From positions 1 through 64,000 of the forward strand of contig CAWJXA010000010.1 in assembly GCA_963846715.1 (NCBI GenBank): a stretch of DNA of 64,000 nucleotides, written 5' to 3'. The notes beneath the pieces were generated by a model. That model saw nothing but the letters and a program-made list of their open reading frames with translations, made no database searches and was not told the DNA's origin. The stretch comes from Bog-257 sp963846715. Lineage in GTDB: Bacteria > Acidobacteriota > Terriglobia > Terriglobales > Acidobacteriaceae. This document shows positions 35,769 to 46,521 of the stretch, in pieces. The position numbers and the translations under genes are program-made. How positions within the stretch are numbered: the stretch's first letter is position 1; each line of letters opens with the position of its first letter.

Positions 35769-37550
35769 TTACCCGCCGCCGCGTCCGCTAGCTCCAGTCG
35801 CTGACAGCTCCGTCGGCAACCCGTTCTGCAGCCAACCGAGCAATGCTTCTTTGCCATGCTGCCGCGCCAGTTGCGCCACTCGCGCTTGGGCGCCGGCGTA
35901 AGCGACGCCGTAATTCTTCTTCGCTCGCCGGAGCTCGCAGTGCCTTCTCCAAACTTTTCAGGTCCGCAAAGGTTTCGCCTCTAGCGGCCGCATTCGGGGC
36001 GGTGAGGTACAACACCAGTCCTTCGCGGAACCATAGCGGCGTTCCCGGCGCCGCATACGAGTCAAGCAGCATGTGTAGCAGTTCGTGACGAATCGTGCTG
36101 TCCAGCGTACCGGCCTCGCGCAGCACGTCGGAGGGCTGCATCTGGATGGTGCGTCCGCGAGTCGAAGCTGCCACCCATCCCGGCTCGCCAGTTGAGTTGC
36201 GAAAAGCTGCGATCGTGGGATAAATCTTCAGACGCGGTGAAGCGCGATAGACAAGTCCCGTGCTCTCTTCCGACTCATGCACAAAGCCGGTCGCCAGCGC
36301 TAACAGCGAGCGATCACGCTCAGGGCGGGTGGTAAGCAAGGTGACGTCCTCGCTGGCGAGTTGCTGCCAGGGTATGCCCTGCGCGCTCACGCCCAGACTC
36401 GTCCCTGGATAGTAGAAGCTGAGTATCTCCCGGTAAGAATGACCCTCCTCGCCCATCACCTCGGCGCCTATCTGGCACAGGCCAACTCCGTGCCCAGAGC
36501 CTCGGCCATGAAAGGTCAGGCGGTCACCGGCATCGTTTACTTCGTACCAGTTGCTCTTCAACCGCTCCCATCCGATGTGGCGGCCGATAGCAGAGCGAAA
36601 GGTCAACCCCGGCACCGTGATGGAGTTGCTGCCGGTAATGCGCAGAAACTCCACGCGTCCACTTGGCGTGCGATGCAGAACCGCCACCGTGCGCAGCGTG
36701 CCGGGAATAATCACGCCATCCGCCGCGAGGGCGCGTTGCAACTCACGCTTCGAAACCTCGGTACGCCACTGGGCGCCGCCGTTGCGCACGCAATACTGAT
36801 CGGAGTGCTGCACCAGAAATGGCGCCCGCGCCTCATTGTTCCCGAGAACGAAGTGTCCATCCTCGGTGCTACCTCCGCAGTTGGCGTGATAGTAGGTTGC
36901 CGCCGGTTCGCCGTCATACCAGAGAACTTCGCCGGCAGTTGCGTCGGCGATGCCGCGCAAATGGGCATCAATACCGGCGATGCGCAAGTCCTGGCAATGC
37001 GTGGTATCGCAGAAGTCGAATCCTTCCAGGGCGTGGCGGCTGCCGAAGTGCATCGCGTAGCTGCGTGCCGCCACCGCCATGGCCTTCAACGCCTCGTCGG
37101 ACTTGAAGTTTCCCGTCTCGCCGGCGAGCACGCCCGCAATGTATTCCTCCATCGGCATGAGCGCTGTGACAAGCAGACGCCCCTCGCTGGCACGAACCTC
37201 GATGGGAAAGTCAGCGCGAATAGGTGGGTCGCCCGCCGCATTCGTTTGATATGTGCCGCTTATGCGAAGCTCGGAAGCGGGCGACTTGGTTCCTTCCAGC
37301 TCGATCTTCGAGCCGGCAGCGCGCAAAGTGGCTGTCGTGACGGAGATGGTTTTGCAGCCTGCACAAGGCGCCATCTGGGCGCGCCCGCCATCTGCGCGCA
37401 CTCTCAACTCATGCGGCGGATGAAGATACCAGAGGCGTACCCGCACGGTCTGCGGAAATCCACTCGGAGAAGCCTTACCGGCGGCGCGATCGCCCGAACG
37501 CCGCCGCACAACCAAAGCAGCAAGCCGGCAATCGCCAACCGGCGCCTCAT
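35769..37550 (-). CDS. SpoIID/LytB-domain protein fused to a zinc metallopeptidase, two frameshifts
   Basis: ATG 37550 encodes a signal peptide (RRRLAIAGLLLWLCGGVRAI) and overlaps the upstream transpeptidase stop by ATGA. A missing G near 37495 shifts to the main frame (GKASPSGFPQTVRVRLWYLH), and an extra base near 35904 shifts to the natural end (GAQARVAQLARQHGKEALLG). The SpoIID/LytB domain contains MPMEEYIAGVLAGETGNF, KAMAVAARSYAMHFG and CDTTHCQDL, and then FHGRGSGHGVGLCQIGA. It is followed by a gluzincin-like region with HELLHMLLD and a second glutamate in WFREGLVLYLT. SpoIID-type domains cleave denuded glycan strands; the peptidase part is inferred. Confidence 0.85.
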
Positions 37551-38501
37551 TTCCGGGCTCCCTGTACGGCTTCAGAAACCCGGGCGCTATGGTGGGCCGC
37601 GAAGGCCGCGAATATCTCCCGTGCAACCTCCGCTGCGTCCGAACCACCGTGCCCTTTTTCCAGGAAAACGACCAGCGCTATCTCGGGATTCTCAGCGGGC
37701 GCGTAGCCGGCAAACCAGGCATGCGTCCAAGGACCTTCCTCGGCCGCTGCGGTGCCGGTCTTGCCCGCAACCTTCATCGGCGACATCCGGCTGGGCCGCG
37801 CGCCCCATGCCGTAGCTCACCGATTGTTGGAGCCCTTCAAAAAGTGGCGAGAGACCCCCATGCGGGTCCGTGCCAGACAGCACAGCAAGATCGCGATAGC
37901 CATGCAGCAGCTCCAGCGGCGTAACGCTGATTCCCCACTCGCCAATCGCTTGCAGCTGCAATTGCTCCGCCGAATGGCTGAGCGCCACGTTTCCAGCGAC
38001 TTCATCCGGCCTCAGTCCCGTGCGAGAGCTGAAGCCAGACCGCATGAAACTGTCGTGCAATTGTGCGGGCGTGAGACGTGTTGCAACGGTTGTGAAGTAC
38101 GAGTTACAGGAATACGCCAGCGCGCTAGCCGGGACCAGCGGCTCCGGCGTTGCCGGATGAGTGCAGTCGAGTTTGTGACCACCAATTGACAGCTTGCGCT
38201 TGCACATGAGGGCCGTGTGCGCGTCGACCTTTCCGGCTTGCAGCAGCGCCAGCAGGGTGAAAGGCTTGATGCTGGAGCCGGGCTGGACCACCCTCCGAGC
38301 GGCAACGTCGAGATGGTAAGCCGCGAGGATCTGTCCTGATCGAACACTGACGACAACAGCGGTGCCACGTCGGCCCGCCATTGCGTGCACTGCCGCAGTT
38401 TGCAATGCCGAAACACTTGCCTCTCCAGCTCCAGCGCACAATGCTCCCGCACACACAGCGACCACCGCGACGTATCGGCGCATCGGATGAAGGCGGAGCA
38501 T
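37547..38501 (-). CDS. stand-alone penicillin-binding transpeptidase, one-base frameshift
   Basis: About 317 residues after correction. An N-terminal signal segment (VAVVAVCAGALCAGAG) precedes a minimal transpeptidase domain with SSIK (S76, K79), the SCN motif in LAYSCNSYF and KTGT. KTGT is in the next frame, reached by removing one base of the CCGG run at 37787-37790, which makes the joint AAQPMSPMKVAGKTGT. No PASTA, dimerisation or glycosyltransferase domain is present. It would cross-link, or act as a carboxypeptidase on, peptidoglycan. It is overlapped by the SpoIID gene, so the pair probably acts together on the wall. ATG 38483 is an alternative start. Confidence 0.85.
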
Positions 38502-38710
38502 GTGTCGATTGTAATCGCGTGGAGTGAGGCCAGAAATATCCGCTTCTCAGAGGAATCCGGACTAACACTCTGGGTCACATAGCAGAAGCTTCATAGTCAG
38601 AATGGGAAAAGTCCCACGGTCTCATGGGCTGCCGGCAGCAAGCGTTCTTGTAACTTCGTCACGCGAGCCTACAATTAGCTTGTCAGCATCTAACCAGATC
38701 GGAGGTCGCC

Positions 38711-38905
38711 ATGATGACGGAACTTCGGTTGACCGCGGAAGAGGAAGACCTGCTTCGGGATCTCCTGCAAGAAAATCAGAAGCATCTATTACGGGAGATC
38801 GCCAAAGCCGATCACCACGAATTCAGGGATGGGCTGCGTAATCGCTGCGCTGTGCTGGAGGCGATCCTCGCAAAGCTCCAGACGCCAGTACACACAACCT
38901 CCTGA
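38711..38905 (+). CDS. small helical protein of unknown function
   Basis: 64 residues (62-63 if the second ATG, 38714, is used) with a clear GGAGGT ribosome site seven bases before the second ATG. The sequence is almost wholly charged and helical: ELRLTAEEEDLLRDLLQENQ, then REIAKADHHEF and a leucine-rich end. It could be a small regulatory or coiled-coil protein. It is monocistronic. I recognise no family. Confidence 0.65.
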   Translation: MMTELRLTAEEEDLLRDLLQENQKHLLREIAKADHHEFRDGLRNRCAVLEAILAKLQTPVHTTS

Positions 38906-38992
38906 AGCCGCTAGGATGCAGGTTCTTCCACGCTTGTGGCGAGGGAACTCCCGTGTCTAGTAGCAGGTCGGCAACTTGCGGCTGAGTTCTGG

Positions 38993-39958
38993 TCACGGCA
39001 GCAGCACAATCTTCCCGTGCGCCCCTGACGGCTTCATAATCTCAACGTGCGCCCGCGCCGCCTCGGCGAGCGGAATCTTCTGCCCTATCACCGGACGCAG
39101 CGTCCCATTCTCCAGTCCCGCAACCAACGCAGCATGCATGGCTCTATATTCCTGCTCGGATGCGCTCATGAGCGTCACCCCACGGATGTCGGCTTCGCGT
39201 GCCATCGCGTCGCGCGGATTAATCTCAATTGTGCCGCGATTTCCAATCACCGCCACGCGGCCTTTCTTGGCGAGTACAGTAAGGTCCTTGGCCAGGTTCT
39301 TGTTCGCCAGCAACTCCACAATCACATCTATGCCGCGGCCCTCAGTTAGTTTCATCAACTCGTCGAGATATCCATCGGACGCATGGTTCAGCACGTGATG
39401 GGCACCCTCCTGCTTTACTAAAGCCATGCCGTCCTCGCTGCCCGCTGTACCGATGATCATCAACCCGGCCGCGCGCGCCAGTTGCACGGCTGCACTGCCA
39501 ACTCCGCCGCTGGCTCCGTGGACAAGGACGGTTTCCGCAGGTTTTGCATCGGCGCGCTGAAAGAGTCCGCGATACGCTGTGCCATAGGGCACTCCCATGG
39601 CGGCTCCCTGTTCGAAGCTCACCTTGTCGGGCAACGGATGCACTTGCGCCTCGTTGCATACGACCTGCTCGGCGTAAGTACCGCTATTAGGACTTGATGT
39701 GTACACGCGGTCGCCGACCTTCGCGTGCTTCACGCCCGCTCCCACCGACATGACAACGCCGCCGGCATCAGATCCTGGAGTGTAGGGGAGGGCAGGTTTC
39801 TGGGCGTAGGTCCCGGTGCGAACATAACTCTCCACGGGATTTACTCCGGCAGCATGCACGCGCACCACCACCTCTCCCTGCCCGGGTTGAAGGTCGGGGA
39901 CTTCTTCCAACTTCAGAACTTCAGGACCACCAAACTCGTGAACACGGATCGCTTTCAC
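38993..39958 (-). CDS. NADPH:quinone oxidoreductase / zinc-free alcohol dehydrogenase family
   Basis: 321 residues of the MDR superfamily, quinone oxidoreductase group. The N-terminal GroES-like domain starts MKAIRVHEFGGPEVLKLEEV; the nucleotide-binding loop is VLVHGASGGVGSAAVQLA with AGSEDG at the end of the next strand. The catalytic-zinc cysteines of classical alcohol dehydrogenases are absent. It should reduce quinones or enones with NADPH. Neighbours give no pathway hint. Confidence 0.88.
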   Translation of the reverse strand: MKAIRVHEFGGPEVLKLEEVPDLQPGQGEVVVRVHAAGVNPVESYVRTGTYAQKPALPYTPGSDAGGVVMSVGAGVKHAKVGDRVYTSSPNSGTYAEQVVCNEAQVHPLPDKVSFEQGAAMGVPYGTAYRGLFQRADAKPAETVLVHGASGGVGSAAVQLARAAGLMIIGTAGSEDGMALVKQEGAHHVLNHASDGYLDELMKLTEGRGIDVIVELLANKNLAKDLTVLAKKGRVAVIGNRGTIEINPRDAMAREADIRGVTLMSASEQEYRAMHAALVAGLENGTLRPVIGQKIPLAEAARAHVEIMKPSGAHGKIVLLP

Positions 39959-40017
39959 CGTTCCCTCCTGAGCACAGACTAGATTCTACTCAGCCAAAGC
40001 CGGCTCCGCATAAAGGG

Positions 40018-40716
40018 TTATGATCCAGGCTGGATGTCTGTGGCTCTGCCGTTGGTGTAAGTCACGCGTGTCGGATGGCCATTGTTTGGATAATCCACAA
40101 TGCGAGGGTTCGACATGCCCGTTCCTTCCGGCGCGCCCATTCCAATCGCGAACGAAGCCTGTAAGTCATTCATTCCCGCTTTCACCTGATGGGCGTCAAT
40201 CAGCTTCCAGACCTCGGCCGGCCAGTGTTTGTACAGCTCGTGCGGATCCTGAACGAACAGGATGTCGTCGGAGTAGAACTTGTAATCGCCGTTCTTGGCT
40301 AGCCCTATGGGCAACGCGTAGCGTTTGCCGTCTTTCTCAAATACCGCCACTACTTGTTTATCGCCTCCCGATTGCGGCGCGGGATCAACGACCACGTCTT
40401 TGATCTCAAGTTTCTCGATCGGCCCCAGCGTTCCCGTAAGATGCTGGAAGTCCGTGCGCCCGCTATAAGGATAATAAGCAAACCGATAGCCTTCGCGAAT
40501 CCAAACCGGCTGCTGGGTCAATTCCTTCGCGTCCTTCAGGTCCTGCGGGTGCAACTTCTTGGGCGTGACATAGTAGTCGGGATCGAGCCGAATCTCGATC
40601 TTCTTGGGTTCTGCCGGGCGCGAGTTACGGTCGCGCAGATAGAAAAACAGGTTAATGCCTGCGGCTGCGATTGCCACAAGCAAGACGATTTGGATGATCC
40701 TGCTGGTTTTGGACAT
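40018..40716 (-). CDS. unknown membrane-anchored protein
   Basis: 232 residues. A single N-terminal membrane helix (IIQIVLLVAIAAAGINLFFYL) is followed by RDRNSRPAEPKK and a soluble domain of about 190 residues, presumably periplasmic. The text LDPDYYVTPKKLHPQDLKDA and GYRFAYYPYSGRTDF, and the C-terminal TYTNGRATDIQPGS, belong to no family I can name. It stands between the quinone reductase and a divergent DUF3857 gene; the 348-base spacer on that side holds no gene that I can support. Confidence 0.7.
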   Translation of the reverse strand: MSKTSRIIQIVLLVAIAAAGINLFFYLRDRNSRPAEPKKIEIRLDPDYYVTPKKLHPQDLKDAKELTQQPVWIREGYRFAYYPYSGRTDFQHLTGTLGPIEKLEIKDVVVDPAPQSGGDKQVVAVFEKDGKRYALPIGLAKNGDYKFYSDDILFVQDPHELYKHWPAEVWKLIDAHQVKAGMNDLQASFAIGMGAPEGTGMSNPRIVDYPNNGHPTRVTYTNGRATDIQPGS

Positions 40717-41064
40717 GGTGTTACAACCAAAGTTGGATGCAGACTGTCGCCTAAGGTCTATTTCGTAGGTCGATTAAGCGTTCTGCTCAATATTAGGAAT
40801 TCGGCGCCGAGCGCATACTGCAGCCAATCTAACGATTGGAAGCGCCAACGCCTCGTCTTCACTATTCATGCTCTGCCTTGCCGCCTGCTGCGCGGGTGCC
40901 CACTCGCGACCCCGAAATGGTGGGTTTGCGCCGAAAAATCTGCTGGGCAACTCCCTTCCCGTCGGTTAATCTTCTTCATCTCCTGCGAGATGTCGTATTC
41001 ACCGGAACCATGCGCAATCCCGATGGCCGTATAGCGCATTTGTTCATCGGCACCTGGACCTGAC

Positions 41065-43600
41065 ATGAAATTATGCCGTGCGATATCGGTCCTTTGTCTT
41101 GCGTCGGCGATCGCCTTGTCCGCAATCGCGCAAGATTCCACTCTCGCTAAATTGAGCCATGAGAGCGTCACCGAAGGTACCGCTTCGATTAGCGCACACC
41201 GTGGTTTCCCCGAGCCTACTGCCGCTGGCCGCTCGCAACCGCTCTCCGAATCGATCCTTTCGCGCTCCGCTGCCAGGGCTTTATTTGTCAGCGGCGACCT
41301 GGTGCGCGCGCGTCAACTCGCCTATCTTGCCTGGAAACGCGACCATCGCGACGCCGAAGCCCTCTTTGTCCAAATGGAGACCGCGGCGATGCGAGGCGAA
41401 CAGGCAACTATGTTGAATGCCGCTCTGCATCTGTGCGAACTTGGAAGCGCCGCTAAGCAGGACCCGCGAATTCAACTGGCGGCAACTCGGGTGCGCGAGT
41501 CAGCCGCCAATACTCCCGACTTTCGGCTGGCTGTCCCTCGCCTGCAAACCCTGCTCGCAAACTCCAGCACGGGTTGGCCCGAGCTAAGCATCGCCCTGCT
41601 GAACGCCGCGATGGACGGCGTTTCCGGACTCGACCCTGAAGCAGTCGCCCGCGCCTCCGGCATCTTGACCGATTGGCGCATTGTGGCTCCCGAGGGACGC
41701 CACTCATTACTCGACTCGGCTCCCATCACGATATCGCCGAATGACGATTTAGCTCAGGCGTCTTACGGCAACCGCGCTGTTGAGAATTTCCAATTTCCGG
41801 ACGGCATCATTCGTCTTCCTGATTATCTGCCGCGCCGCGGAATTTACTATGCAGCATCGCATTTTGCCACGCTCGTCCCGGGAGTGTGGACCGTCCGGTC
41901 GGAAAGCTCTGGAACGCTCGAGATTTACGTGGATGGCGCTCGAGTGCTTAGCCAGGGCACGCTAAGCGGAGCGTCGGTTCGCGGCTCCGCTGAGTTCGAA
42001 GTTGCACCCGGCCCGCATCGGCTGCTGGCAAAATTTGCAGCCGTGGCTGCGCCGCTCAGAATTGCAGTATCGCCGTCCGCCTCGGGCACATCCGCTCCCA
42101 CCAGAGCCAAACTGTCGCTGCAGGAATTGGCCTACGACCTGGCCGCGACTGCCTATGCCACCGGTCGAGTTTGGGACGGCAATCGACGAAATTAACGCTC
42201 TGCCATCCGCCTCCGATTCGGCCGCTCTGCAGTTTCTCCTGGCCCAGTCGTGGACCCGGGAGAATCGCACTACTCCCGAGGGTGAACGCGCGTGGAATCG
42301 CCTTCTGTCGCTGGCGCCGGGAGCAACAGCTGCCTATCAGGTTCTTGGCCAGCGGGCATTGGACGGCGGACATTCTTCTGGCGCTGCCCAGTTCGCCAGA
42401 CGTGCGCTGGAGGCGAATCCCGACGACGTTCCCGCGCTGGAGACATTGAGCGCCGCAATCCAGGGCAACCCAGGTCTTGCCGACTCCGACCGGGAAGCCT
42501 CCCTGCTGTGGTCACGGCGACTGGCGGCGCACCCTTCTTGCGAGACGCTCGAACGGGCAATGATCTTTTATCGCGGGCGGCCGCAACTTGCCGAGGCCGC
42601 GGCTGCACAGCAGAGGTTGAAAGGATGCGCGCCCGAGTCGCTGGCCTACGCGCAATCTTTGATCAGCCAGGATCGCCACATCGACGCTGTAGAGGCCCTG
42701 CAACAATTACTGGTGGCAGCGCCATTGAACCGCTCCGCGTCGCAAATGCTGGTACGGGAATTGCAGATCACCGGTGACGATTCCGGCGCGGAACGTGCTG
42801 CCGTTGAATGGTTACGGATTGCGCCTAATGCGTCTGGGTTCCGCCGACTCGCTGCGGCCATGGGTGGCGACGACCCGGCCCCAGCCACCAAGCCCTTCTA
42901 CGCCCCTTATCGTCGCGATGCTGCGCAGCTCATGCAAGCCGTTCCGGCGCGCTTCAACCTAGCGCCAGTTCTGTTGCTGAACGATCACGTCGCCATTCTA
43001 CGGACCGATGGCAGCGTCTCGTTGTACGTTCATACCACCACCCGTTTTTCCACCGCGGCAGAGATCGAGCACTATGGCAGGCCTGATCTTCCGCACGACG
43101 CCCAGCTGTTGCGACTGCAGGCTCTTCATGCCGACGGAACCGTCAGCGAGATGAAACTCGATCCGGAGAATCCGCGAAGGTCGTTAGCGGCCCTGGCGCC
43201 AGGCGACGCGGTCGACGAAGAATACGTGGTCAACTACGCCGGTGATGGAGGAATTCCAGAGCATCCTGAAGTCTTCCAGTTTGTGTTTGGCCGTTTCGAT
43301 GAGAAAGTGCTCAGCTCGCGTTTCGTGGTTTTGACGCCTGCCGCTCAAGCCGATCGCGCAGTTGTCATTTCCTCCAGCGATGCGCCACGGCTGCGTTCGC
43401 GAGTGCAGGACAATATGTTGGCGCGTGTCTGGGAACGCGAGGAAGTATCGGTGACAACCGGCGGATTGGCGTTGCCAAATGCAAGTCTGGCCATTGTGCG
43501 CGTCGTCGAAAAAGATAATGGTTGGACCGTGCCCAGTGATGCCGAGCACCACCGCCGCCTGGAAACCATCCATCCCGGGCCACGTTTTGAGGAGTCATGA
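41065..43600 (+). CDS. exported TPR/DUF3857-like protein, one-base frameshift
   Basis: The reading frame from ATG 41065 (signal peptide RAISVLCLASAIALSAIAQ) continues in the next frame after an extra base at 42165-42166; the corrected joint is AATAYATGEFGTAIDEINAL. About 844 residues in all. The first half has TPR-like helices (FVSGDLVRARQLAYLAWKRD) and a beta-sandwich carbohydrate-binding-like insert; the second half has more TPRs (ALEANPDDVPALETLSAAIQ) and ends with the start of a DUF3857-type domain (DGSVSLYVHTTTRFSTAAEI). The usual transglutaminase part of DUF3857 proteins is missing at the C-terminus. Function unknown; probably periplasmic. Confidence 0.75.
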
Positions 43601-43672
43601 TGGAACGAGGTTCAACCGCCAAGGGGCAGACGAACCCAGCCCCTTCCCGTTAGACTGGAGCCAGAGGTTTCC

Positions 43673-43999
43673 ATGGCACTGACTCAGGAAGATGTCGTCT
43701 CAGCCCTCAAAGAATGTTATGACCCGGAAATCCCGGTCAACATCGTCGATCTCGGTTTGATTTATGAAGTCCGAATGAAGCCTACGGAAGTTGCCAACCT
43801 GCACGGCGAAGATGTTGAAGTCGAGATGACCCTGACCACGGCTGGCTGCCCATCTCAGCAATCGATTACTGAACAGGTTCAGCAGCGCCTGCTGCGGATA
43901 CCGGGCGTGAGCAACGCGACCGTTAACGTCGTATGGTATCCGCAATGGACGCCCGAGCGCCTAAGTCCAGAGGCACGCAAGCAACTTGGAATTGAATAA
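43673..43999 (+). CDS. MIP18/DUF59-family iron-sulfur assembly protein (SufT-like)
   Basis: 108 residues, an MIP18 domain throughout. The conserved DPEIPVNIVDLGLIYEV segment and the cysteine in TTAGCPSQQSI, which can bind an Fe-S cluster, are both present, as is the TVNVVWYPQWTPERLSPEAR end typical of the SufT/PaaD group. It assists Fe-S cluster maturation. No other suf gene is in the window. AGAGG precedes the ATG. Confidence 0.9.
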   Translation: MALTQEDVVSALKECYDPEIPVNIVDLGLIYEVRMKPTEVANLHGEDVEVEMTLTTAGCPSQQSITEQVQQRLLRIPGVSNATVNVVWYPQWTPERLSPEARKQLGIE

Positions 44000-44028
44000 A
44001 GACTCAGGGCTGCGGGATATTCGTGGCC

Positions 44029-44310
44029 TTATTTTGCGCGCAGATCGCGCCAGGCATTGACGCTGCGCCGTTCCGCCTCTTCGGCAAACCCTTCTCCCAT
44101 TTTCTGCAGTGTCGAAAAAATCTGCATGCCCTTCTGCAAGTACTCGGGAGCGTCCTCCCATATCGCTTCGAACTTCTCGGGATACTCTGAAGCCAGGACC
44201 GCGAGACCGGCGGCCGCGAAAGCCATTCCCAGAGGACGACGGCGCGTGATGACCAGCGCAGCACCGACGCCAATAGAACCAAATACGATTGCTTTTTTCC
44301 AATTCTGCAT
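44029..44310 (-). CDS. small membrane-associated protein of unknown function
   Basis: 93 residues. One or two N-terminal membrane segments (IVFGSIGVGAALVI and LGMAFAAAGLAVLASEY) are followed by an amphipathic tail (ISTLQ-like FSTLQKMGEGFAEEAERR). The organisation recalls YtxH-type small membrane proteins but I cannot assign a family. It converges with the SufT-like gene with 29 bases between. Confidence 0.6.
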   Translation of the reverse strand: MQNWKKAIVFGSIGVGAALVITRRRPLGMAFAAAGLAVLASEYPEKFEAIWEDAPEYLQKGMQIFSTLQKMGEGFAEEAERRSVNAWRDLRAK

Positions 44311-44582
44311 GATTCACCTCACCTGACCCACCACGAATTTACCGCAACACAAGTTAGAGCAGCCTGCGGGTCCTTCTGTTGTATGCCAATATTCCTTTGA
44401 GCAAGGCCCATTGTAAGCGAGGCACGTTCGCTAAGGCTCGCGAGTCACCCTGGGGCAATTGAAGGAAATAGGCGTTCGCTTCCGGCGCCAAAGGCGGTGG
44501 CCGCCAGAGCGAATCGGTGTATACTCCGCCTGCTTGTAAGAGAAGGCTACGGGCGGCTCTATCACATTCTCAGGAGTGCAAT

Positions 44583-44954
44583 ATGGTTGACATCTTTGAA
44601 GATACCCTGAATGTCGGGGCGGGTTGCGGGAGCGACGTTGCGGTCAACACCAACACGCGGTTTCAGGGAACCGTGGATTACCATCTGGTCAATTCGGGGG
44701 ACGAGGATGGCGCCATCGGTATCCTCGTGACCCTGTTCGACTCCGCCGGACACAGCACCCAGTTTTCTTCCAGCCTGCAAATAATCCCCGCCAATGGGGA
44801 TTTCAGCGACAGTCACCTGCTTTTCCTGGATGCAAGTTACGACACTCCCGGTCAAATCACAGTCACCATGAAGATCGAGTTTTCGGGAGCCTTCACGGAT
44901 ACGAAGTCTGCGGAATGCAACTTCAACGTCACCGACGTCCAGCCAGCCCCGTAA
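44583..44954 (+). CDS. small unknown beta-rich protein
   Basis: 123 residues from ATG 44583, picked because AGGAG lies nine bases upstream; an in-frame start at 44517 lacks this. The sequence (VDIFEDTLNVGAGCGSDVAV, then TVDYHLVNSGDEDGAIGIL) looks like a single beta-sandwich resembling an Ig-like or fibronectin-type module. There is no signal peptide. TATACT at 44519-44524 could be its -10. Function unknown. The 270 bases before it show no other gene. Confidence 0.6.
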   Translation: MVDIFEDTLNVGAGCGSDVAVNTNTRFQGTVDYHLVNSGDEDGAIGILVTLFDSAGHSTQFSSSLQIIPANGDFSDSHLLFLDASYDTPGQITVTMKIEFSGAFTDTKSAECNFNVTDVQPAP

Positions 44955-45055
44955 GGGCAGGGTTTCGTCTGGAGCACCAGCCCGTGGGACGCAGGTGACA
45001 TGGTCACCGCGGGAGCGGCCCACATCTAAAGTGATGGTCGCGAAAAGGAAGACTC

Positions 45056-45132
45056 TGGCGCGCCCGGAGAGATTCGAACTCCCGACCTATTGCTCCGGAG
45101 GCAATCGCTCTATCCAGCTGAGCTACGGGCGC
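45056..45132 (-). tRNA. tRNA-Arg (anticodon CCG)
   Basis: A complete 77-nt cloverleaf: acceptor GCGCCCG/CGGGCGC, D-stem GCTC/GAGC, anticodon stem ATTGC/GCAAT with loop CTCCGGA (anticodon CCG), a five-base variable loop, T-stem GGGAG/CTCTC with TTCGAAT loop, discriminator G and an encoded CCA. It reads CGG arginine codons. It is a single gene, not in a cluster. Confidence 0.97.
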
Positions 45133-45473
45133 GCGCTGTTGAAAATTATACACGCGCCTGCCACAGGTCCAGCGGACCAAACAACCCTCATCGCAGCCAA
45201 TGTTTGCCATAACATCCCCTGAATCCCAGGCAATCGCGGATTCGCGAGGCTGGCCCAAGAGACCTCACGTCCATGTTCACAAATTATCTACATCCAATAG
45301 AGAGCGGCGGGTGTAGAATCACCCCAATTCGGAGATGTTGTGGGGCGCGGCCATGTGGCTTTGCTCACCTGCGATTTGCTAGTCCCCCGGGTCTCTCCCG
45401 AAGCCCTTAGTCGGTGCACTCGACCCGCAGCTCTTGGGATTGCCGGTTCCCGCGCGATCTCGGGGAGGCAGTT

Positions 45474-46481
45474 ATGCGATATCGAGGTTGGATCGCTCTC
45501 GTATTTTCCCCTGTGCTTCTGGTGCCTACGCAGGCCCAGTTCCGAGGAGGCGGGGCTGGGGTGACCTCCTCGGGAAGCGTCCACGTGCATGTTGTTTTCG
45601 ACAACGACCGTCAGGCCGGCCCCAATTTGCTCGTACGCTTGCTGGATGGTTCCAGTAGCACCCCGATCGCAAACACCTATACAAATTCCAATGGCCAGGC
45701 CGATTTCCGCGGCGTGCGGGTGGGTGAGTACCATCTCATCGTGAGTGGAGATGGAATTGAGACCTCAGAGGGCGGAAGCTTCGAAGTGGATGAACGTAAA
45801 GCTACGCAGTCGCAATATATCACGGTGCGTCGCATTGACGGCCCTGGCCCCGCATCTGAGACGTCGAACTCGTCAACTGTTTCTACTTCCAGCTTACACG
45901 TTTCCCCGAAGGCGCAGAAGGAGCTCGATAAAGCCAATGAGGCCATGGCTCTGTCAGATTGGAAAAAGGCGATGGATCTGTTGCACAAGGCCATCGCCTT
46001 CGACCCCGATTATGCGGCAGCCTACAACAATCTTGGAGTCCTTTACAGCCGGCTGAACGACGACGTGCACGAACGGGAAGCGCTGGAAAAAGCGATCAGG
46101 CTGGATGACCACCTGGCGGCGGCCTACGTTAATCTCGCCAAGTTGTGTTTGCGGCAGAAGAATTTCCCCGAAGCCGAAACTCTGTTGGGGAAGGCGGAGA
46201 GCGTAAATCCCATGAATGCCGACAGCTTAATGCTGCTTGCGGATGCACAGTATATGAACCGCCACTACGACGCCGCTATCGCGAGCGCTCGTCAAGCCCA
46301 TAGTGTGTCGAGTATCCATCCGGCATTCGTGCATTACATTGCCGCTCGCGCTTACGATCAGGAAAACCGGCGCGAGGAAGCGCTTGCCGAATTACAGGTT
46401 TTCTTAAAGGAAGAGCCAACCGGACCGCGTGCCGATCATGTCCGCGCTGCCCTTCGGGCCCAGCAGCGGCCAGCGCAATAG
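45474..46481 (+). CDS. exported TPR protein with carboxypeptidase-regulatory-like domain
   Basis: 335 residues from ATG 45474, which has GGGGAGG seven bases upstream and directly begins a signal peptide (YRGWIALVFSPVLLVPTQAQ). The first domain (VHVHVVFDNDRQAGPNLLVR, then GVRVGEYHLIVSGDGI) is a carboxypeptidase-D-regulatory-like beta sandwich; from about residue 145 tetratricopeptide repeats follow (AIAFDPDYAAAYNNLGVLYS and so on). Such proteins are common in acidobacterial periplasm and probably act as scaffolds. The tRNA-Arg gene precedes it on the other strand. Confidence 0.82.
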   Translation: MRYRGWIALVFSPVLLVPTQAQFRGGGAGVTSSGSVHVHVVFDNDRQAGPNLLVRLLDGSSSTPIANTYTNSNGQADFRGVRVGEYHLIVSGDGIETSEGGSFEVDERKATQSQYITVRRIDGPGPASETSNSSTVSTSSLHVSPKAQKELDKANEAMALSDWKKAMDLLHKAIAFDPDYAAAYNNLGVLYSRLNDDVHEREALEKAIRLDDHLAAAYVNLAKLCLRQKNFPEAETLLGKAESVNPMNADSLMLLADAQYMNRHYDAAIASARQAHSVSSIHPAFVHYIAARAYDQENRREEALAELQVFLKEEPTGPRADHVRAALRAQQRPAQ

Positions 46482-46521
46482 CTCGCCGGACCCAGCGCAG
46501 TCGATTTAACGCCGCAGGTAC

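Noticed and set aside
36361..37815. Long open frame of about 484 codons on the plus strand
   Set aside because: It is the antisense shadow of the SpoIID and transpeptidase genes; its product has no domain and the minus strand encodes recognisable enzymes.
40717..41064. Small genes in the divergent spacer before the DUF3857 gene
   Set aside because: Short frames exist on both strands, but none has a ribosome site together with protein-like composition.
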